Positions 52,141-62,045 are shown, counted from the stretch's first letter. The stretch is 64,000 nt of DNA from Paenibacillus kyungheensis (GCF_028606985.1 NZ_CP117416.1:2146001-2210000), one strand, 5' to 3'. Made by a program: numbers and translations. Notes: generated from the letters alone by a model not told the origin.

Positions 52141-52992
52141 ATGTCCAAGCGATCATCGAACTGGGTACTTGCTACAGGAGATAAGATTGATCTGAAAAAG
52201 ATTGATCCTAAAAACACAGGCGAGTACAAATCCAAAGAAGATACCGAAAAAGAAACCAAAGAACTGATGAAACGATTTGAGAAGCTACAAGACAAGCTAT
52301 TCTCAAGTAAAAAGAAATCGCTTCTGTTTATTTTTCAAGGCATGGATTGCAGTGGGAAAGACGGCGTAATTAATAAAGTATTTTCTATTTCTCATCCACA
52401 AGGTGTGCAGACGCATAGCTTCAAAACACCGACTCGCGAAGAAATGGATCATGATTTCCTCTGGCGTGCTCACAAATTAGTATCAGGCGTTGGCTATATT
52501 ACAGCGTTTAACCGTTCTTATTATGAAGATGTGTTGATTACGCGTGTGCATAAGATGATTTCAGATAAAAAAGCACAACAGCGCTTTAAACAAATACGAC
52601 ACTTTGAAGAAATGTTAGAAGATAATGGCGTTAAAGTGGTCAAAATCTTTTTGCATATTTCCAAAGAGTTTCAATTGGAAAAATTAATTGCACGTATCGA
52701 AAATCCGAAAAAGAACTGGAAATTCGATGAAAGTGATCTGTTAGAACGCAAGTCATGGGATACGTATCAAGCGTATTATGAAGACGTATTTGCACATGCA
52801 GCAACCAAAGATCATCCGTGGCATATCGTGTCTGCTGATAATCGCTGGTATCGTGATCTAGCAGTATTACAAATAGTAGTGCGTACATTGGAAGATTTGG
52901 ATTTATCGTATCCTGATCCGAATCCGAAGTTACAAGATCACTTGCCGGACATGTATGCAGAGCGTGAAAAATTATTAAAAGATAAAAAGTAA
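52141..52992 (+). CDS. ppk2: Polyphosphate kinase 2 (PPK2)
   Basis: Transfers phosphate between polyphosphate and nucleotides, usually making NTP or NDP from polyphosphate. 283 residues: Walker A FQGMDCSGKDGVINKVF (residues 65-81), substrate block SHPQGVQTHSFKTPTREEMDHDFLWR, NRSYYEDVLITRVH, and lid region around NPKKNWKFDESDLLERKSWDTY (in two parts), then WHIVSADNRWYRDLAV. The length and the single domain fit the short class of PPK2 (class I or III). AAAGGAG lies 8 bases before ATG. Direction and neighbourhood link it to the CHAD gene. Confidence 0.93.
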   Translation: MSKRSSNWVLATGDKIDLKKIDPKNTGEYKSKEDTEKETKELMKRFEKLQDKLFSSKKKSLLFIFQGMDCSGKDGVINKVFSISHPQGVQTHSFKTPTREEMDHDFLWRAHKLVSGVGYITAFNRSYYEDVLITRVHKMISDKKAQQRFKQIRHFEEMLEDNGVKVVKIFLHISKEFQLEKLIARIENPKKNWKFDESDLLERKSWDTYQAYYEDVFAHAATKDHPWHIVSADNRWYRDLAVLQIVVRTLEDLDLSYPDPNPKLQDHLPDMYAEREKLLKDKK

Positions 52993-53070
52993 GCCTATTT
53001 ATAGTGGAATAAGCTATTTTTTAATACCATAACGAAATCGATAAGCTATGCAAATTCTATAGCATAAGAG

Positions 53071-53142
53071 AAAAAGCTCTGCCATTTCTACCATACCTAT
53101 ACCAACATAGGAATGAAGAAAGGGACAGAGCTTTTATTTTTT
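53071..53142. terminator. Terminator between PPK2 and GH30 genes
   Basis: AAAAAGCTCTG (53071-53081) pairs with CAGAGCTTTT (53126-53135), inner CC/GG, T-rich tail on both sides. Works for the two convergent transcripts. Confidence 0.78.
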
Positions 53143-53170
53143 TATATTCTAGATATAGAGAGCATATTTA

Positions 53171-54670
53171 TTACCATTTCAATGTAACAACCGATTTACC
53201 CGGAACAGTGTAGTTAGTAGATTGACCATTCCATTGAACTTTTACTGTTTTAGTAGCTGTTTGAGAATTATACAATACAACTACTTTAGTACCATCTGGA
53301 TTTTTAAAAGCTACATTTTGAATATCATTGGATGAATTGGTATCAATACGTGTAGCACCGGTCACTACAAATTTACTGAAATGTCCTAACAGGTAATATT
53401 GTTTGTTATACGTCACTTTATCTTCTGGATTACTGTTGCTGTTATCCGAGTTCTGGATCGTAACCATACCTTTGTTGGTATTGTTATCTCCGATCACACT
53501 AGGACCATCTTTTTGATCTAGCGCAGCATTCCACAAAATAATCGATTTGGACCAATTACGAGTAATTCCGATAAATTCATTGATCATATTATCGAATCCT
53601 TGAGTTGTTCCATCGACTTTATCATTCCAATCGCCAAATCCACCTTCAGTGAACCAGATGTCTTTATCTGGATGTGCATTATGCATTGAAGTCATAGCCG
53701 TATAATCGCCACCATAATGATGGAAAGCACTACCGGCTACAGCGCTAGATTTGCCACTATTTTTAAGCCCTGTAATGACTGTATTCGGATAAGACCAGTT
53801 ATCATAGTTGTGGTCATAAGTGATCACTTTTGTATTTAGACCCGCATTTTTAATTGCAGGGCTGAGGTAATCACCGATCATGCCAATCTGATCTTGCTCA
53901 TTCATATTCATACCTGGATAACGTCCTGGCTCAAATAACGGTTCATTTTGCGGAGTTACCGCATAGATAGGAATACCTTGCGCCTGATAACTTTGAATAA
54001 ATTTCACAAAATAATTAGCATAGGTTGGATAGTATTGCGCTTGTAATTTACCTGTACCGTTTTTATCATTGGTTGTATATTTCATCCATGCTGGAGCACT
54101 CCATGGAGAAGCGATGATTTTAAGATTAGGATTTTTGGCAAGTGCTTGTTTGGTCATAGGTATGATATAAGGAAGATCACGTGCAATCGAGAATTGGCTG
54201 AGCGAAGTATCTCCAGCCGTATCATCGTAAGTATACGTACTCCATGCAAAGTCGCTAGCACCCATCGTCTGACGTAACATGCTCATTCCTATACCTGTAT
54301 TTCCAAACAGTCGTTCCATTACCTCAGCACGTTTGCCACTACTTAACTTATAATTCATTAACCATGTCGATGAATCTGTCAAAGAAACACCAAAGCCATC
54401 CATCTTCTGATACGTTTTGCCTTCATTTACATTGATCGTATAATCGGCATTTCCTGTAGTGCTACTGAAGTTGATATTAGCTTTTTTGGTAAGACGAGCG
54501 TTTGGACTGAGTCCTACAGCAGGTTCCGAATTAGGATCAGCAGTCGTTAACCAGACTTCTACCGATTCATTAGCTGCATACGTCTGCGCAGGTAACGAGA
54601 TCAATGGTGTAATCATCAACGAGCTTAACAAAACAAGATTAAGGCTTTTTTTGAACATAGACATGAACAT
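53171..54670 (-). CDS. Secreted GH30 glycoside hydrolase (glucosylceramidase/beta-1,6-glucanase-like)
   Basis: About 499 residues: signal peptide (cleaved near AQTYA-AN), a (beta/alpha)8 barrel and a C-terminal beta-sandwich typical of GH30. Acid/base Glu in VTPQNEPLFEPGRYPG (Glu243) and nucleophile Glu in DIWFTEGGFGDW (Glu342), with KMDGFGVSLTDSS near the N-terminus. Members cleave beta-glucosylceramide, beta-1,6-glucan or xylan. Starts: GTG 54676, ATG 54670 (chosen, AGAGGG 6 bases away) and ATG 54664 are close. A cre site lies upstream, consistent with carbon-source control. Substrate not fixed by sequence. Confidence 0.9.
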   Translation of the reverse strand: MFMSMFKKSLNLVLLSSLMITPLISLPAQTYAANESVEVWLTTADPNSEPAVGLSPNARLTKKANINFSSTTGNADYTINVNEGKTYQKMDGFGVSLTDSSTWLMNYKLSSGKRAEVMERLFGNTGIGMSMLRQTMGASDFAWSTYTYDDTAGDTSLSQFSIARDLPYIIPMTKQALAKNPNLKIIASPWSAPAWMKYTTNDKNGTGKLQAQYYPTYANYFVKFIQSYQAQGIPIYAVTPQNEPLFEPGRYPGMNMNEQDQIGMIGDYLSPAIKNAGLNTKVITYDHNYDNWSYPNTVITGLKNSGKSSAVAGSAFHHYGGDYTAMTSMHNAHPDKDIWFTEGGFGDWNDKVDGTTQGFDNMINEFIGITRNWSKSIILWNAALDQKDGPSVIGDNNTNKGMVTIQNSDNSNSNPEDKVTYNKQYYLLGHFSKFVVTGATRIDTNSSNDIQNVAFKNPDGTKVVVLYNSQTATKTVKVQWNGQSTNYTVPGKSVVTLKW

Positions 54671-54692
54671 ATACACCCTCTTCGTATTTTTT

Positions 54693-54706
54693 TGTAAGCG
54701 TTTACT
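54693..54706. promoter_or_regulatory. cre site before the GH30 gene
   Basis: TGTAAGCGTTTACT matches TGWAANCGNTNWCA except the last base; 23 bases from the start codon. Strongest cre-like site of the window along with 16250. Confidence 0.72.
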
Positions 54707-54834
54707 AATATTCGGATTGATATTAGCAAAATAAACCTTTTTTTACAAATGTTTTAGGTCGGTTATATCACAAATCGTAGAAACGCACAGAGGATGAATA
54801 GAATTGCCTATACAATTGAAAATAAAAAAGACGA

Positions 54835-54902
54835 CAAAAAACCTCTTCATGATCAAAAGAATAAGAAAGTTCTTATATCGATTGATACAAAAGAGGTTTT
54901 TT
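54835..54902 (-). terminator. Long terminator hairpin of the 54981-55322 gene
   Basis: AAAAAACCTCTT (54836-54847) pairs with AAGAGGTTTTTT (54891-54902); inside GATCAA/TTGAT and AATAAGAA/TTCTTAT continue the stem. U-runs on both strands. Positioned downstream of the leftward gene at 54981. Confidence 0.82.
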
Positions 54903-54980
54903 ACTAAGCACATATATTGTAGTGATATTCTTCAAAATATCTTTATATATAGCATTCTATCTTAACGAAGATATAGACAC

Positions 54981-55322
54981 TTATTTAGCAGTTAATGCAT
55001 ATTGTGCACGTTCTGTATTTAATTTAACATGAGTATCGTCTATATGATCGATTCGTAGATCGTGTAGTGCAATTTCATACGTATTTTGTGGCAAAGGCAC
55101 ATTGTCGCCATCTGCATTAGATGTAGAGCCTTCTCCATGTAAGATCAGAGAGCTTTCTACATAATCATCAATAGCATTGTCCTCGCTACGAATATCGACT
55201 TCAGTCACTGTGAAATGAACTTCATCTGTATCGTCAAGTTCATGCTTTTCAATAATGATAGTGCGTGTAAGATGATTGTTCAACCAATCAGATAGTGTTT
55301 GTACATCTTTTTCGTGTTCCAT
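54981..55322 (-). CDS. Hypothetical acidic protein, 113 residues
   Basis: Starts MEHEKDVQTLSDWLNNHLTR; very acidic, with alternating strand-like sequence (DEVHFTVTEVDIRSED, TYEIALHDLRIDHIDD). AAAGGATG lies about 7 bases before ATG, and a strong terminator follows. No signal or known motif. The pattern of beta-strands with DTDE-type turns suggests a small beta protein. Function unknown. Confidence 0.7.
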   Translation of the reverse strand: MEHEKDVQTLSDWLNNHLTRTIIIEKHELDDTDEVHFTVTEVDIRSEDNAIDDYVESSLILHGEGSTSNADGDNVPLPQNTYEIALHDLRIDHIDDTHVKLNTERAQYALTAK

Positions 55323-55648
55323 TATTCATCATCCTTTTGTATTAGAAATAGTATTATGAAGCAAATGAAGTGTTGTAATGCTTTACTTACCCTTTCTCAA
55401 GGGGATGGAATCTGGTGATATTTATTTCTGCAAATGCACGAATAGGCAATCAAGTGGGTCTTTTACCATATTTACACATGAAGCAGAATAAGAGATACTT
55501 TTTTTAGTCAGTCTTTTTGTAAAAGAATACATTAATGTACAACGTATAAATATAGTATTCACATTATGATTCAACAACCTGATAACAGAGTAAATTAGAG
55601 AAAGAGATTACGCTCTGGATAGATAGCTATCCGGGTAGGAGGTTAATC
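55323..55648. other. Intergenic region, no gene seen
   Basis: 326 bases between divergent genes. It should hold both promoters; I see AT-rich candidates but none convincing. A 28-codon frame from an ATG near 55407 has no spaced ribosome site and is probably chance. Confidence 0.4.
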
Positions 55649-56005
55649 ATGAACAATAAGTCTAATCAGGTATTTGATGAAGATATATACACAATGGTTG
55701 AGAAACATATCATGTATTGGAATCCTATGAATTTGATTGAATGGTGCTTACCCGATGAATACTCGATTGAAGTTGATCATATTGTCAAAATCCTTCCTTA
55801 TATGAAGTCTGCCGATGAATTAGGGAATCAAGTGTATTGTATTATGCAAAAATATTTCGGAAGTTATTTCAAACGTTCTTCTGAAGAATGTTATCAAATC
55901 GCAGATCGAATCTACAAAAATTTAGAACATATAAACAGCTTAAACACGTCTTTTGTCTCTTTTAATTTATACTTTAACTCTTTTCGAGGGATGCGTAGAG
56001 ATTGA
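55649..56005 (+). CDS. DUF1871-like protein, 118 residues
   Basis: Helical protein with the block YWNPMNLIEWCLPDEYSIEV, which resembles the DUF1871 hallmark W-[DN]-P-(hydrophobic)-x-L..P-x-DEY. AGGAGG lies 7 bases before ATG. No enzymatic motif. DUF1871 members are common in Bacillota, sometimes near toxin-immunity loci, and remain uncharacterised. Family call rests on that one motif and the size. Confidence 0.6.
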   Translation: MNNKSNQVFDEDIYTMVEKHIMYWNPMNLIEWCLPDEYSIEVDHIVKILPYMKSADELGNQVYCIMQKYFGSYFKRSSEECYQIADRIYKNLEHINSLNTSFVSFNLYFNSFRGMRRD

Positions 56006-56105
56006 ATATAGATCGATGTAGAAAATAAGAGATCGGCAGAGAAGATAGACACGTATACTGTAGCTTGTTATGATAAACCCAACTGAGAAGTATAGGAGGG
56101 CGAAT

Positions 56106-56720
56106 ATGAAACAGACTACAGATACAACAGCAATGAACATAGAACAATCTGAACAATACATTACATCTATTGAAGAATTGAGAGCATTTACTGGTGTTCC
56201 TCATGAACATATTGTCAAAAAGACCGTTGCGTCTATTGATCCGCATATTGCATACTACTTATCATTATCTTCGTTATTTTTCTTATCTACTTCAGATCAC
56301 CAGGGCAGATGTGATGTGTCTCCACGCGGGGATGAACAAGGATTTGTCAAAGTGTTAGACGATCAACGGCTTATTTTTCCAGAGCGTCATGGTAATCGAC
56401 GTGCAGATTCATTGTTAAATATATTAGAGAATCCCAAAGTCGGTATGATCTTTCTAATTCCGGGTATGAATGAAGTATTACGGGTGAACGGTCATGCTCG
56501 TATTACCAAAGACAGTGGATTACTGGAACAGATGAATTGGACAGGCAAAACGATGGGACTTGGTATTATCGTAGAGGTAGAAGAGTGTTTTATCCATTGT
56601 CCGCGTGCACTCAAAACAGGTAATGCGTGGCAACCAGAAGCATGGGTCGATCAGGAACAACATCCTTCGACCAAAGATATGTTTATCGCTCATTTGAAAA
56701 TGAATGGGATTGTGTTATAG
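56106..56720 (+). CDS. Pyridoxamine 5'-phosphate oxidase-like FMN-binding protein
   Basis: 204 residues, split-barrel flavin or cofactor-binding fold. SSLFFLSTSDHQGRCDVSPRGDEQGF, read as LFFLSTSDHQGRCDVSPRG then FVKVLDD, followed by ERHGNRRADSLLNILENPK and GLLFLIPG-like VGMIFLIPGMNEVLRVNGHA, match the MSMEG_1061 branch of PPOX-class proteins, and the ending CFIHCPRALKTGNAWQP supports it. These reduce or bind F420, FMN or haem; the cofactor cannot be read here. AGGAGGGCGAAT precedes ATG 56106. Ends before terminator 56882-56921. Confidence 0.85.
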   Translation: MKQTTDTTAMNIEQSEQYITSIEELRAFTGVPHEHIVKKTVASIDPHIAYYLSLSSLFFLSTSDHQGRCDVSPRGDEQGFVKVLDDQRLIFPERHGNRRADSLLNILENPKVGMIFLIPGMNEVLRVNGHARITKDSGLLEQMNWTGKTMGLGIIVEVEECFIHCPRALKTGNAWQPEAWVDQEQHPSTKDMFIAHLKMNGIVL

Positions 56721-56881
56721 AAAATATTGAGCAGACTATGCGAAATAGAAGAAGAAGAAAACGATCAGAGTTTACTCTTTTTTCGATCAGAAGAGGACAA
56801 ATAGGTTTACAGCTTACTTATTCTATGGTATTCTTGCGGAAATGAAAACTATGTCTTAATACCTATATTCTCGCGAAGCAC

Positions 56882-56921
56882 GCGGATTATTCCTTTTATC
56901 GGGAGTAGTCCGCTTTTTTTT
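56882..56921 (+). terminator. Terminator after the PPOX-like gene
   Basis: GCGGATTATTCC (56882-56893) pairs with GGGAGTAGTCCGC (56901-56913), followed by T8. Strong. The rest of the 56721-57120 gap holds no recognised gene. Confidence 0.9.
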
Positions 56922-57120
56922 GTATTCTTATCTTATTTTCAAAATAGATGCTAACTAAATAAGTACTTGGAAGAATCCTATTTATCCCATATAATGATGC
57001 AAGTGGTACATGAAGTAGGCGTAAATACCTAGATGTGTAATATTATGAAAAATCTTAGATGTGTAACTGCCTTTGAGTACGTATAAACCATTATCTTACA
57101 TAATAGAGGAGTATTTTAAA

Positions 57121-58332
57121 ATGAAAAAAATAATCAGTTCGTTATTTGCAGTAGCTACCCTTTCAGTCATGTTAAGCCCGTTGATGCAGACTACCAATGC
57201 TACTACATTCAAAGATGTATCATCATCTCACTGGGCAAAAGCAGCTATTGATGAAGCTGTATCAAAAGGATACTTTAAAGGATATGCAGATGGAACATTC
57301 AAGCCCGGTGCTCAAGTAACACGCGCTGAATTTGCTGTTTTGTTAGATCGTGTCTCTTCGAATGAGAAAGCTGAAGGCAAAGGTACTTTTACAGATCTTA
57401 CAGGCAACTGGAGTGAGAAAGAAGTGAATGAAGCGATAGCGAAAGGATTTTTGACTCCTTCGGATTATCCAAACGGCTTCAAGCCAGCCACACCACTTAC
57501 ACGTAAAGAAATGGCAAAATGGATGTCATCTGGTCTCGCAACATCTAGCGCAGATTACAAGCAAGCCCTAAATGATACAGCAAATACTGTTGTACCTGTA
57601 GCAGAATATTTCAAAAAAACTATGAATCCAAGCGAATATCCGTATGTCTCCCTAATGATCGGCACAGGTCTAATGTCTGGATATGCAGATGGAACTTTCG
57701 GAGCTGGCAAAACCACCACACGTGCAGAAGCAGCAGTAATTTTAGTACGCTTAGCAAATGTACAAAAGCAATCGGCAGATTCATTTGTAGGCTTGAAAGA
57801 GTTAAGAGCGGTAGGGACGACAGGAACGAATATGGAAGTGATCACACCATTTAGTAGTGGAGTGACTTCTTTTAAAAATGTTCAAGGGAAAAAAATGAAA
57901 TTCCGTAATGGAGCAGGTTACTCAAGTTTGAATTATTTGATATTTGTAGATAGCCGGGATTGGAACAACAAAAAAGGTATCTATGCACCTGTATTTTTAG
58001 GGAAAGAAGATAAAAAGTATAACTATAATAATGTCTATACATTATTTGAGAATCAAACTATTTACCCTACAGCTAATGATTTCGGACTATCTCATTATAT
58101 GAATAGTAGTCTAAGTAAAATTGCAGTAGGCTCAGCTATACAAAATACTTTACCTAATAAATATGGATATGCAACTTTACCAGTATTTGAGACAAAAGAG
58201 GTATTCAAGAAATATATTAATGATAATAATGGCGCAAATTTATGGGTAGCTAATAATATTTTAATATCGAGTCCGGATGCTTCTTATATAACAACAGATG
58301 GATCAAGGTTTATTGTGTTAGATAACAAATAA
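57121..58332 (+). CDS. Secreted SLH-domain surface protein
   Basis: 403 residues: signal peptide (to TNA, residue 28), three S-layer homology repeats (about 29-71 with FKDVSSSHWAKAAIDEAVSK and GYADGTFKPG; 90-134, degenerate; 150-212 with GYADGTFGAG and TTRAEAAVILVRL), then an unrecognised ~190-residue C-terminal domain rich in Tyr and Asn. SLH domains bind pyruvylated secondary wall polymer, holding the protein on the cell surface. Second repeat has diverged. ATG 57121 has GAGGAG 9-10 bases upstream. It is 15 bases before the next gene, forming a two-gene operon. Confidence 0.9.
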   Translation: MKKIISSLFAVATLSVMLSPLMQTTNATTFKDVSSSHWAKAAIDEAVSKGYFKGYADGTFKPGAQVTRAEFAVLLDRVSSNEKAEGKGTFTDLTGNWSEKEVNEAIAKGFLTPSDYPNGFKPATPLTRKEMAKWMSSGLATSSADYKQALNDTANTVVPVAEYFKKTMNPSEYPYVSLMIGTGLMSGYADGTFGAGKTTTRAEAAVILVRLANVQKQSADSFVGLKELRAVGTTGTNMEVITPFSSGVTSFKNVQGKKMKFRNGAGYSSLNYLIFVDSRDWNNKKGIYAPVFLGKEDKKYNYNNVYTLFENQTIYPTANDFGLSHYMNSSLSKIAVGSAIQNTLPNKYGYATLPVFETKEVFKKYINDNNGANLWVANNILISSPDASYITTDGSRFIVLDNK

Positions 58333-58347
58333 TTAAAGGCGGTTAAT

Positions 58348-61300
58348 ATGAAACCAGTATTTATATTATTTTTTGTTGTAATTGTATTTTTTTCTGCTCA
58401 AAATATAATATATTCGGCAGAAGAAACAAATTATCCAAATAATATTGAATTAGTACCAGAACAACCAGCGAAGCTTCAAACATTAAAGATACCCTTAAAA
58501 GGAGCATCTACACCGCTACCTAAAGTTGTCTGGACACAAACAGACGATTATAAATGGACTGCTTCGAGAAATGAAGGTATGGACAACTATAAAGTAGAAG
58601 GAAAAGGAACCGGAAGAAATGCTCGTCCTGTTCCTACAGAAGTAACAGATAAGATTACTGTTGAAAAATATCCACCAGAGGATATGCATGATACACTTGG
58701 ACAAGTTTATAATCAGAAGTATATTTCTGATTTAGGTTTCGAAACTATAGATGAAGTTCCAATTAATAGTTATGAGTTAAAAAGTCTAAAGTACAAAAAA
58801 GGTGATATTTTTGCAGTTATTTCTACTGAAACTGGTTATGATTATGTTAATAATGAAATTGGAGTATTTGCAAAACGCACAGATGATACAGAAAAACTGT
58901 GGGTAGCATACTATACTCCTTTAAATATCAATTACACCGGACATGTCATCGAAAAGAAAGAAATTCAAGTCAAATCAGATGCGACTTTACAGATTGATGA
59001 TACGGAACAATTGACTGCTGAAGTGCGTACCAAAGCTTACAATGAACAAGAATTTACAGATAACTGGATTGATGTAACACATCGAGATCAGACGAAATGG
59101 GAGTCGTCTGATCCTGCGATTGCAAGTGTAGATCCTGCTACCGGAGAAGTCACCGCCCATGCTACAGGAACAGCGCAGATTACAGCATATTGGACAAAAG
59201 ATCCTTGGACTCTTAAAGATAGTGCTACTATCACTGTGGGTGCAGCCGAAGAGCCACCGACAACAGGTCCTTCAGCAATATGTACGGTTCCTCAAGCAGG
59301 TCAGCAATTAACTGGCAAATACATGGATCCGATGGTATCCGCGATGATCAAAGCTGATCGACGAGGAAGCGAAATGTTCGATGTTGCTCAGGGGATTCCT
59401 ACTTCAGAAAGTTTATATGGTAATGTATTTGCACTGAATTATCTTTCTCAACATACCTTTACAGAATATACAGGCGAATGTACATATCGAATATCGGTTA
59501 AGCGAACGTACAAATTAAAATGGGATCATGGAGAGAAGAAAGATACCAAAAACGTCAATTACTCATTTAATATTCAGCGACCTTATTCATTTTGGAAAAT
59601 AGATCAATTGGGAGTATACGGAATTAAGCAAACTACGCTGAACAACTATGGTTTTGCAGATAATAAGATTATTATTTCTCCTAACAACTATGTAACGCCT
59701 TATTATTCAGCGTTAACGACTGGCAATTACTATGCTCCTGAGAACCCTGGTAACCAGAATGGCGGTACCAAAAATATAACGAAAAGCGGCAGTGGTCGTC
59801 CTACAATTCCAGATGAAAGCAGTGATATGAAGAAAAAGGCAGAAAATGCTGTAGATGATGTAGAGGTCGAAAATGACTTTTTGAAATTTAATAATGAAGT
59901 GATTATGGATAGTACACGAACGATCGAAAAAGGGCCAACACCTAAAGCAATGCCTGCACCTACTATGATTGGGAAAGATATATTATATAGCTCCAACCAT
60001 ATGATACCCAAAACCAAAACAAATCTAAAAAACGCACCAAGTACCGGAACAATCGAATATGATGTGCTACCCGGTCATATTAAAGGAGGAGCTAATCAGA
60101 CGTTCCCGATCAATGGTATCAATCCGGTTACAGTGCATACACCTGTCGTCAATTATTCATTGGTATCTGATGATCAGAAGCATAATCAGAAAACAGTACC
60201 TGATATTTATCGTTCAGCCCTTATTTTGGATCGCCCTTTTTCTGTGCGTATTCCAACCACTGGACAACATACAAATTATCCAGGTTACGGTTATCGAGAT
60301 TATGCAAAATATGTACGTACTAAGCAGGTTCAATTTCCTTTTGATGTCTACAACAAAGAGCAGACTACATTTATTCCCAAACATACATGGATCGATGTAC
60401 CTGTTAATCAATTAGACACGACATTCTTTTTACCTGTCTGGGTGGATGAGGGGAAATATGATGTTTTATTCCGAACGATTGCAGAAAATGCCCCTTCATC
60501 TTTTACTGTCCAACATCATGCTAACATCACTCTAGATAACCATGTAGCTGTTGAAAGTATAGCTGTAGAAGTGATAGGGCGGGTGTATGATTTTCATATT
60601 ACAGATATTGCAGATTATGACTGGCAGATCGTATTTCGTCCATGGCAAAATCTAGCTGTACCGCAAGAAACTTCGTATTGGGTAGGAGATAAAGGGATCG
60701 ATGGAGAACCGCGCGGAAATACAGCGCCTTATGTATTGCCTGTACGTCAGGGAAGTCATCCTTTTTATCGAAATTTAGCTGTTAAAACAGGATATCATTT
60801 CAAATTTGATCTCAAAACGAAAGGTAATATGTTCGGCGAAGCAGATGGTATTCGAATTACACCAACATTTCGCTATGTTCCGCGTCAAGGAGGGACTTCT
60901 TTTCCTGTAGATCTATATTATTCAACAGATACAGACAATTTGATTCGAATGGGATCACCACAAGATACGGTACAACGCTATACTATTTTGAATGATACAA
61001 CTCGCCATGTGGCTGAAGAAGAATTAAAAAATACAGCATTATATATGTATGATCTTCTCTTACAAGAGCAAGCCATATCGCCTTCATCGAGCAAAGGTAA
61101 CAAAGCTCAATCAAGTACAGTTTCTCCTTCATTTTGGACTATCGTCTGGGAACGTGCCGCTTCTTCAATCTGGCAAAACCTGACCGGATTATCTTGGGAA
61201 ATTGTAGCATCGAAGCGTGATCTATCGTCTTCTACTACGATCACTATTCCGACAAGTGCAGAAGAAGCGATAACGATGTTTGCAGAAAATAGTCGTAAGC

Positions 61301-61851
61301 GCAAAGTGAATATCGGCAATTTCACACATTTATTATTGACTCAGCCATTACGAACATTGATCGGGCCACAACAACATTTACCTGAAGGGAACAATACTAT
61401 GCGTTCTTTAGCAGCTGTACAGAAATGGTATGGAGAATATAGTTTGCCTTCAGATGTATATGTAGTTAAACAAGGAACTGCTTTGCAAGAAATGGTAGGT
61501 TCCACGAATACCAATCGTCAACCATCGGCTGAAAAAAATGAGGATTCTAGTAAGCAGAATCATCCAGCTAGCAGCAGTGCTAAAGGATTAGATGAACATT
61601 CATCAGTCTTTTTAAAAGATGGTTATATTATTGTGAATTTTGATATCGAAACGATCCAAAAAGGAGATACCGATCATCCTCATCTTCAATACATTCATGC
61701 ACCTTTAATGAATCAATGGCAACTTGAAGGATTCCAACAACAGTTCAATGATCCGTGGGGATTTCAATTCCAATTACAAGATGGAGATGTAATTTTCTAT
61801 CATGCTAATAAAGGCAGTCGAGATGACTTCCAATCTTCAGTCACACATTAG
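58348..61851 (+). CDS. Large exported protein with Big2 domain, DUF5704-like
   Basis: 1167 residues: signal peptide (about 1-23), unique region, bacterial Ig-like Big2 domain (about 205-298: DATLQIDDTEQLTAEVRTKA, WESSDPAIASVDPATGEVTA), then about 860 residues rich in beta-structure and aromatic residues. The body resembles the large DUF5704 proteins that I recall as Paenibacillus-specific. No cell-wall anchor motif, so it may be held by the SLH protein encoded just upstream (15 bases away; AAAGGCGG before ATG). No enzymatic motif. Ser/Thr/Asn-rich low-complexity stretches near 960-975 and 1075-1110. Probably a surface adhesin or structural protein; that is inference. Confidence 0.75.
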   Translation: MKPVFILFFVVIVFFSAQNIIYSAEETNYPNNIELVPEQPAKLQTLKIPLKGASTPLPKVVWTQTDDYKWTASRNEGMDNYKVEGKGTGRNARPVPTEVTDKITVEKYPPEDMHDTLGQVYNQKYISDLGFETIDEVPINSYELKSLKYKKGDIFAVISTETGYDYVNNEIGVFAKRTDDTEKLWVAYYTPLNINYTGHVIEKKEIQVKSDATLQIDDTEQLTAEVRTKAYNEQEFTDNWIDVTHRDQTKWESSDPAIASVDPATGEVTAHATGTAQITAYWTKDPWTLKDSATITVGAAEEPPTTGPSAICTVPQAGQQLTGKYMDPMVSAMIKADRRGSEMFDVAQGIPTSESLYGNVFALNYLSQHTFTEYTGECTYRISVKRTYKLKWDHGEKKDTKNVNYSFNIQRPYSFWKIDQLGVYGIKQTTLNNYGFADNKIIISPNNYVTPYYSALTTGNYYAPENPGNQNGGTKNITKSGSGRPTIPDESSDMKKKAENAVDDVEVENDFLKFNNEVIMDSTRTIEKGPTPKAMPAPTMIGKDILYSSNHMIPKTKTNLKNAPSTGTIEYDVLPGHIKGGANQTFPINGINPVTVHTPVVNYSLVSDDQKHNQKTVPDIYRSALILDRPFSVRIPTTGQHTNYPGYGYRDYAKYVRTKQVQFPFDVYNKEQTTFIPKHTWIDVPVNQLDTTFFLPVWVDEGKYDVLFRTIAENAPSSFTVQHHANITLDNHVAVESIAVEVIGRVYDFHITDIADYDWQIVFRPWQNLAVPQETSYWVGDKGIDGEPRGNTAPYVLPVRQGSHPFYRNLAVKTGYHFKFDLKTKGNMFGEADGIRITPTFRYVPRQGGTSFPVDLYYSTDTDNLIRMGSPQDTVQRYTILNDTTRHVAEEELKNTALYMYDLLLQEQAISPSSSKGNKAQSSTVSPSFWTIVWERAASSIWQNLTGLSWEIVASKRDLSSSTTITIPTSAEEAITMFAENSRKRKVNIGNFTHLLLTQPLRTLIGPQQHLPEGNNTMRSLAAVQKWYGEYSLPSDVYVVKQGTALQEMVGSTNTNRQPSAEKNEDSSKQNHPASSSAKGLDEHSSVFLKDGYIIVNFDIETIQKGDTDHPHLQYIHAPLMNQWQLEGFQQQFNDPWGFQFQLQDGDVIFYHANKGSRDDFQSSVTH

Positions 61852-62045
61852 CAGGTATTAATCATTTATAAAGTATGATTAGGAATAACTAAGAAATAGA
61901 ACGAAAGATTATAGAAATAACAAACGACAATGTTCGCTAATTTATGGTTATTAAGATCAAAAAGAAGAATTAAGGAATGAAAAATCTTATTTATACGAAC
62001 TATTATTAAAATAAGTGCTTGACCGTTCGCTTATTTTTCTGTAAG

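Noticed and set aside
56627-56845. 72-codon frame overlapping the PPOX-like gene end
   Set aside because: Basic, low-complexity shadow frame without a ribosome site.
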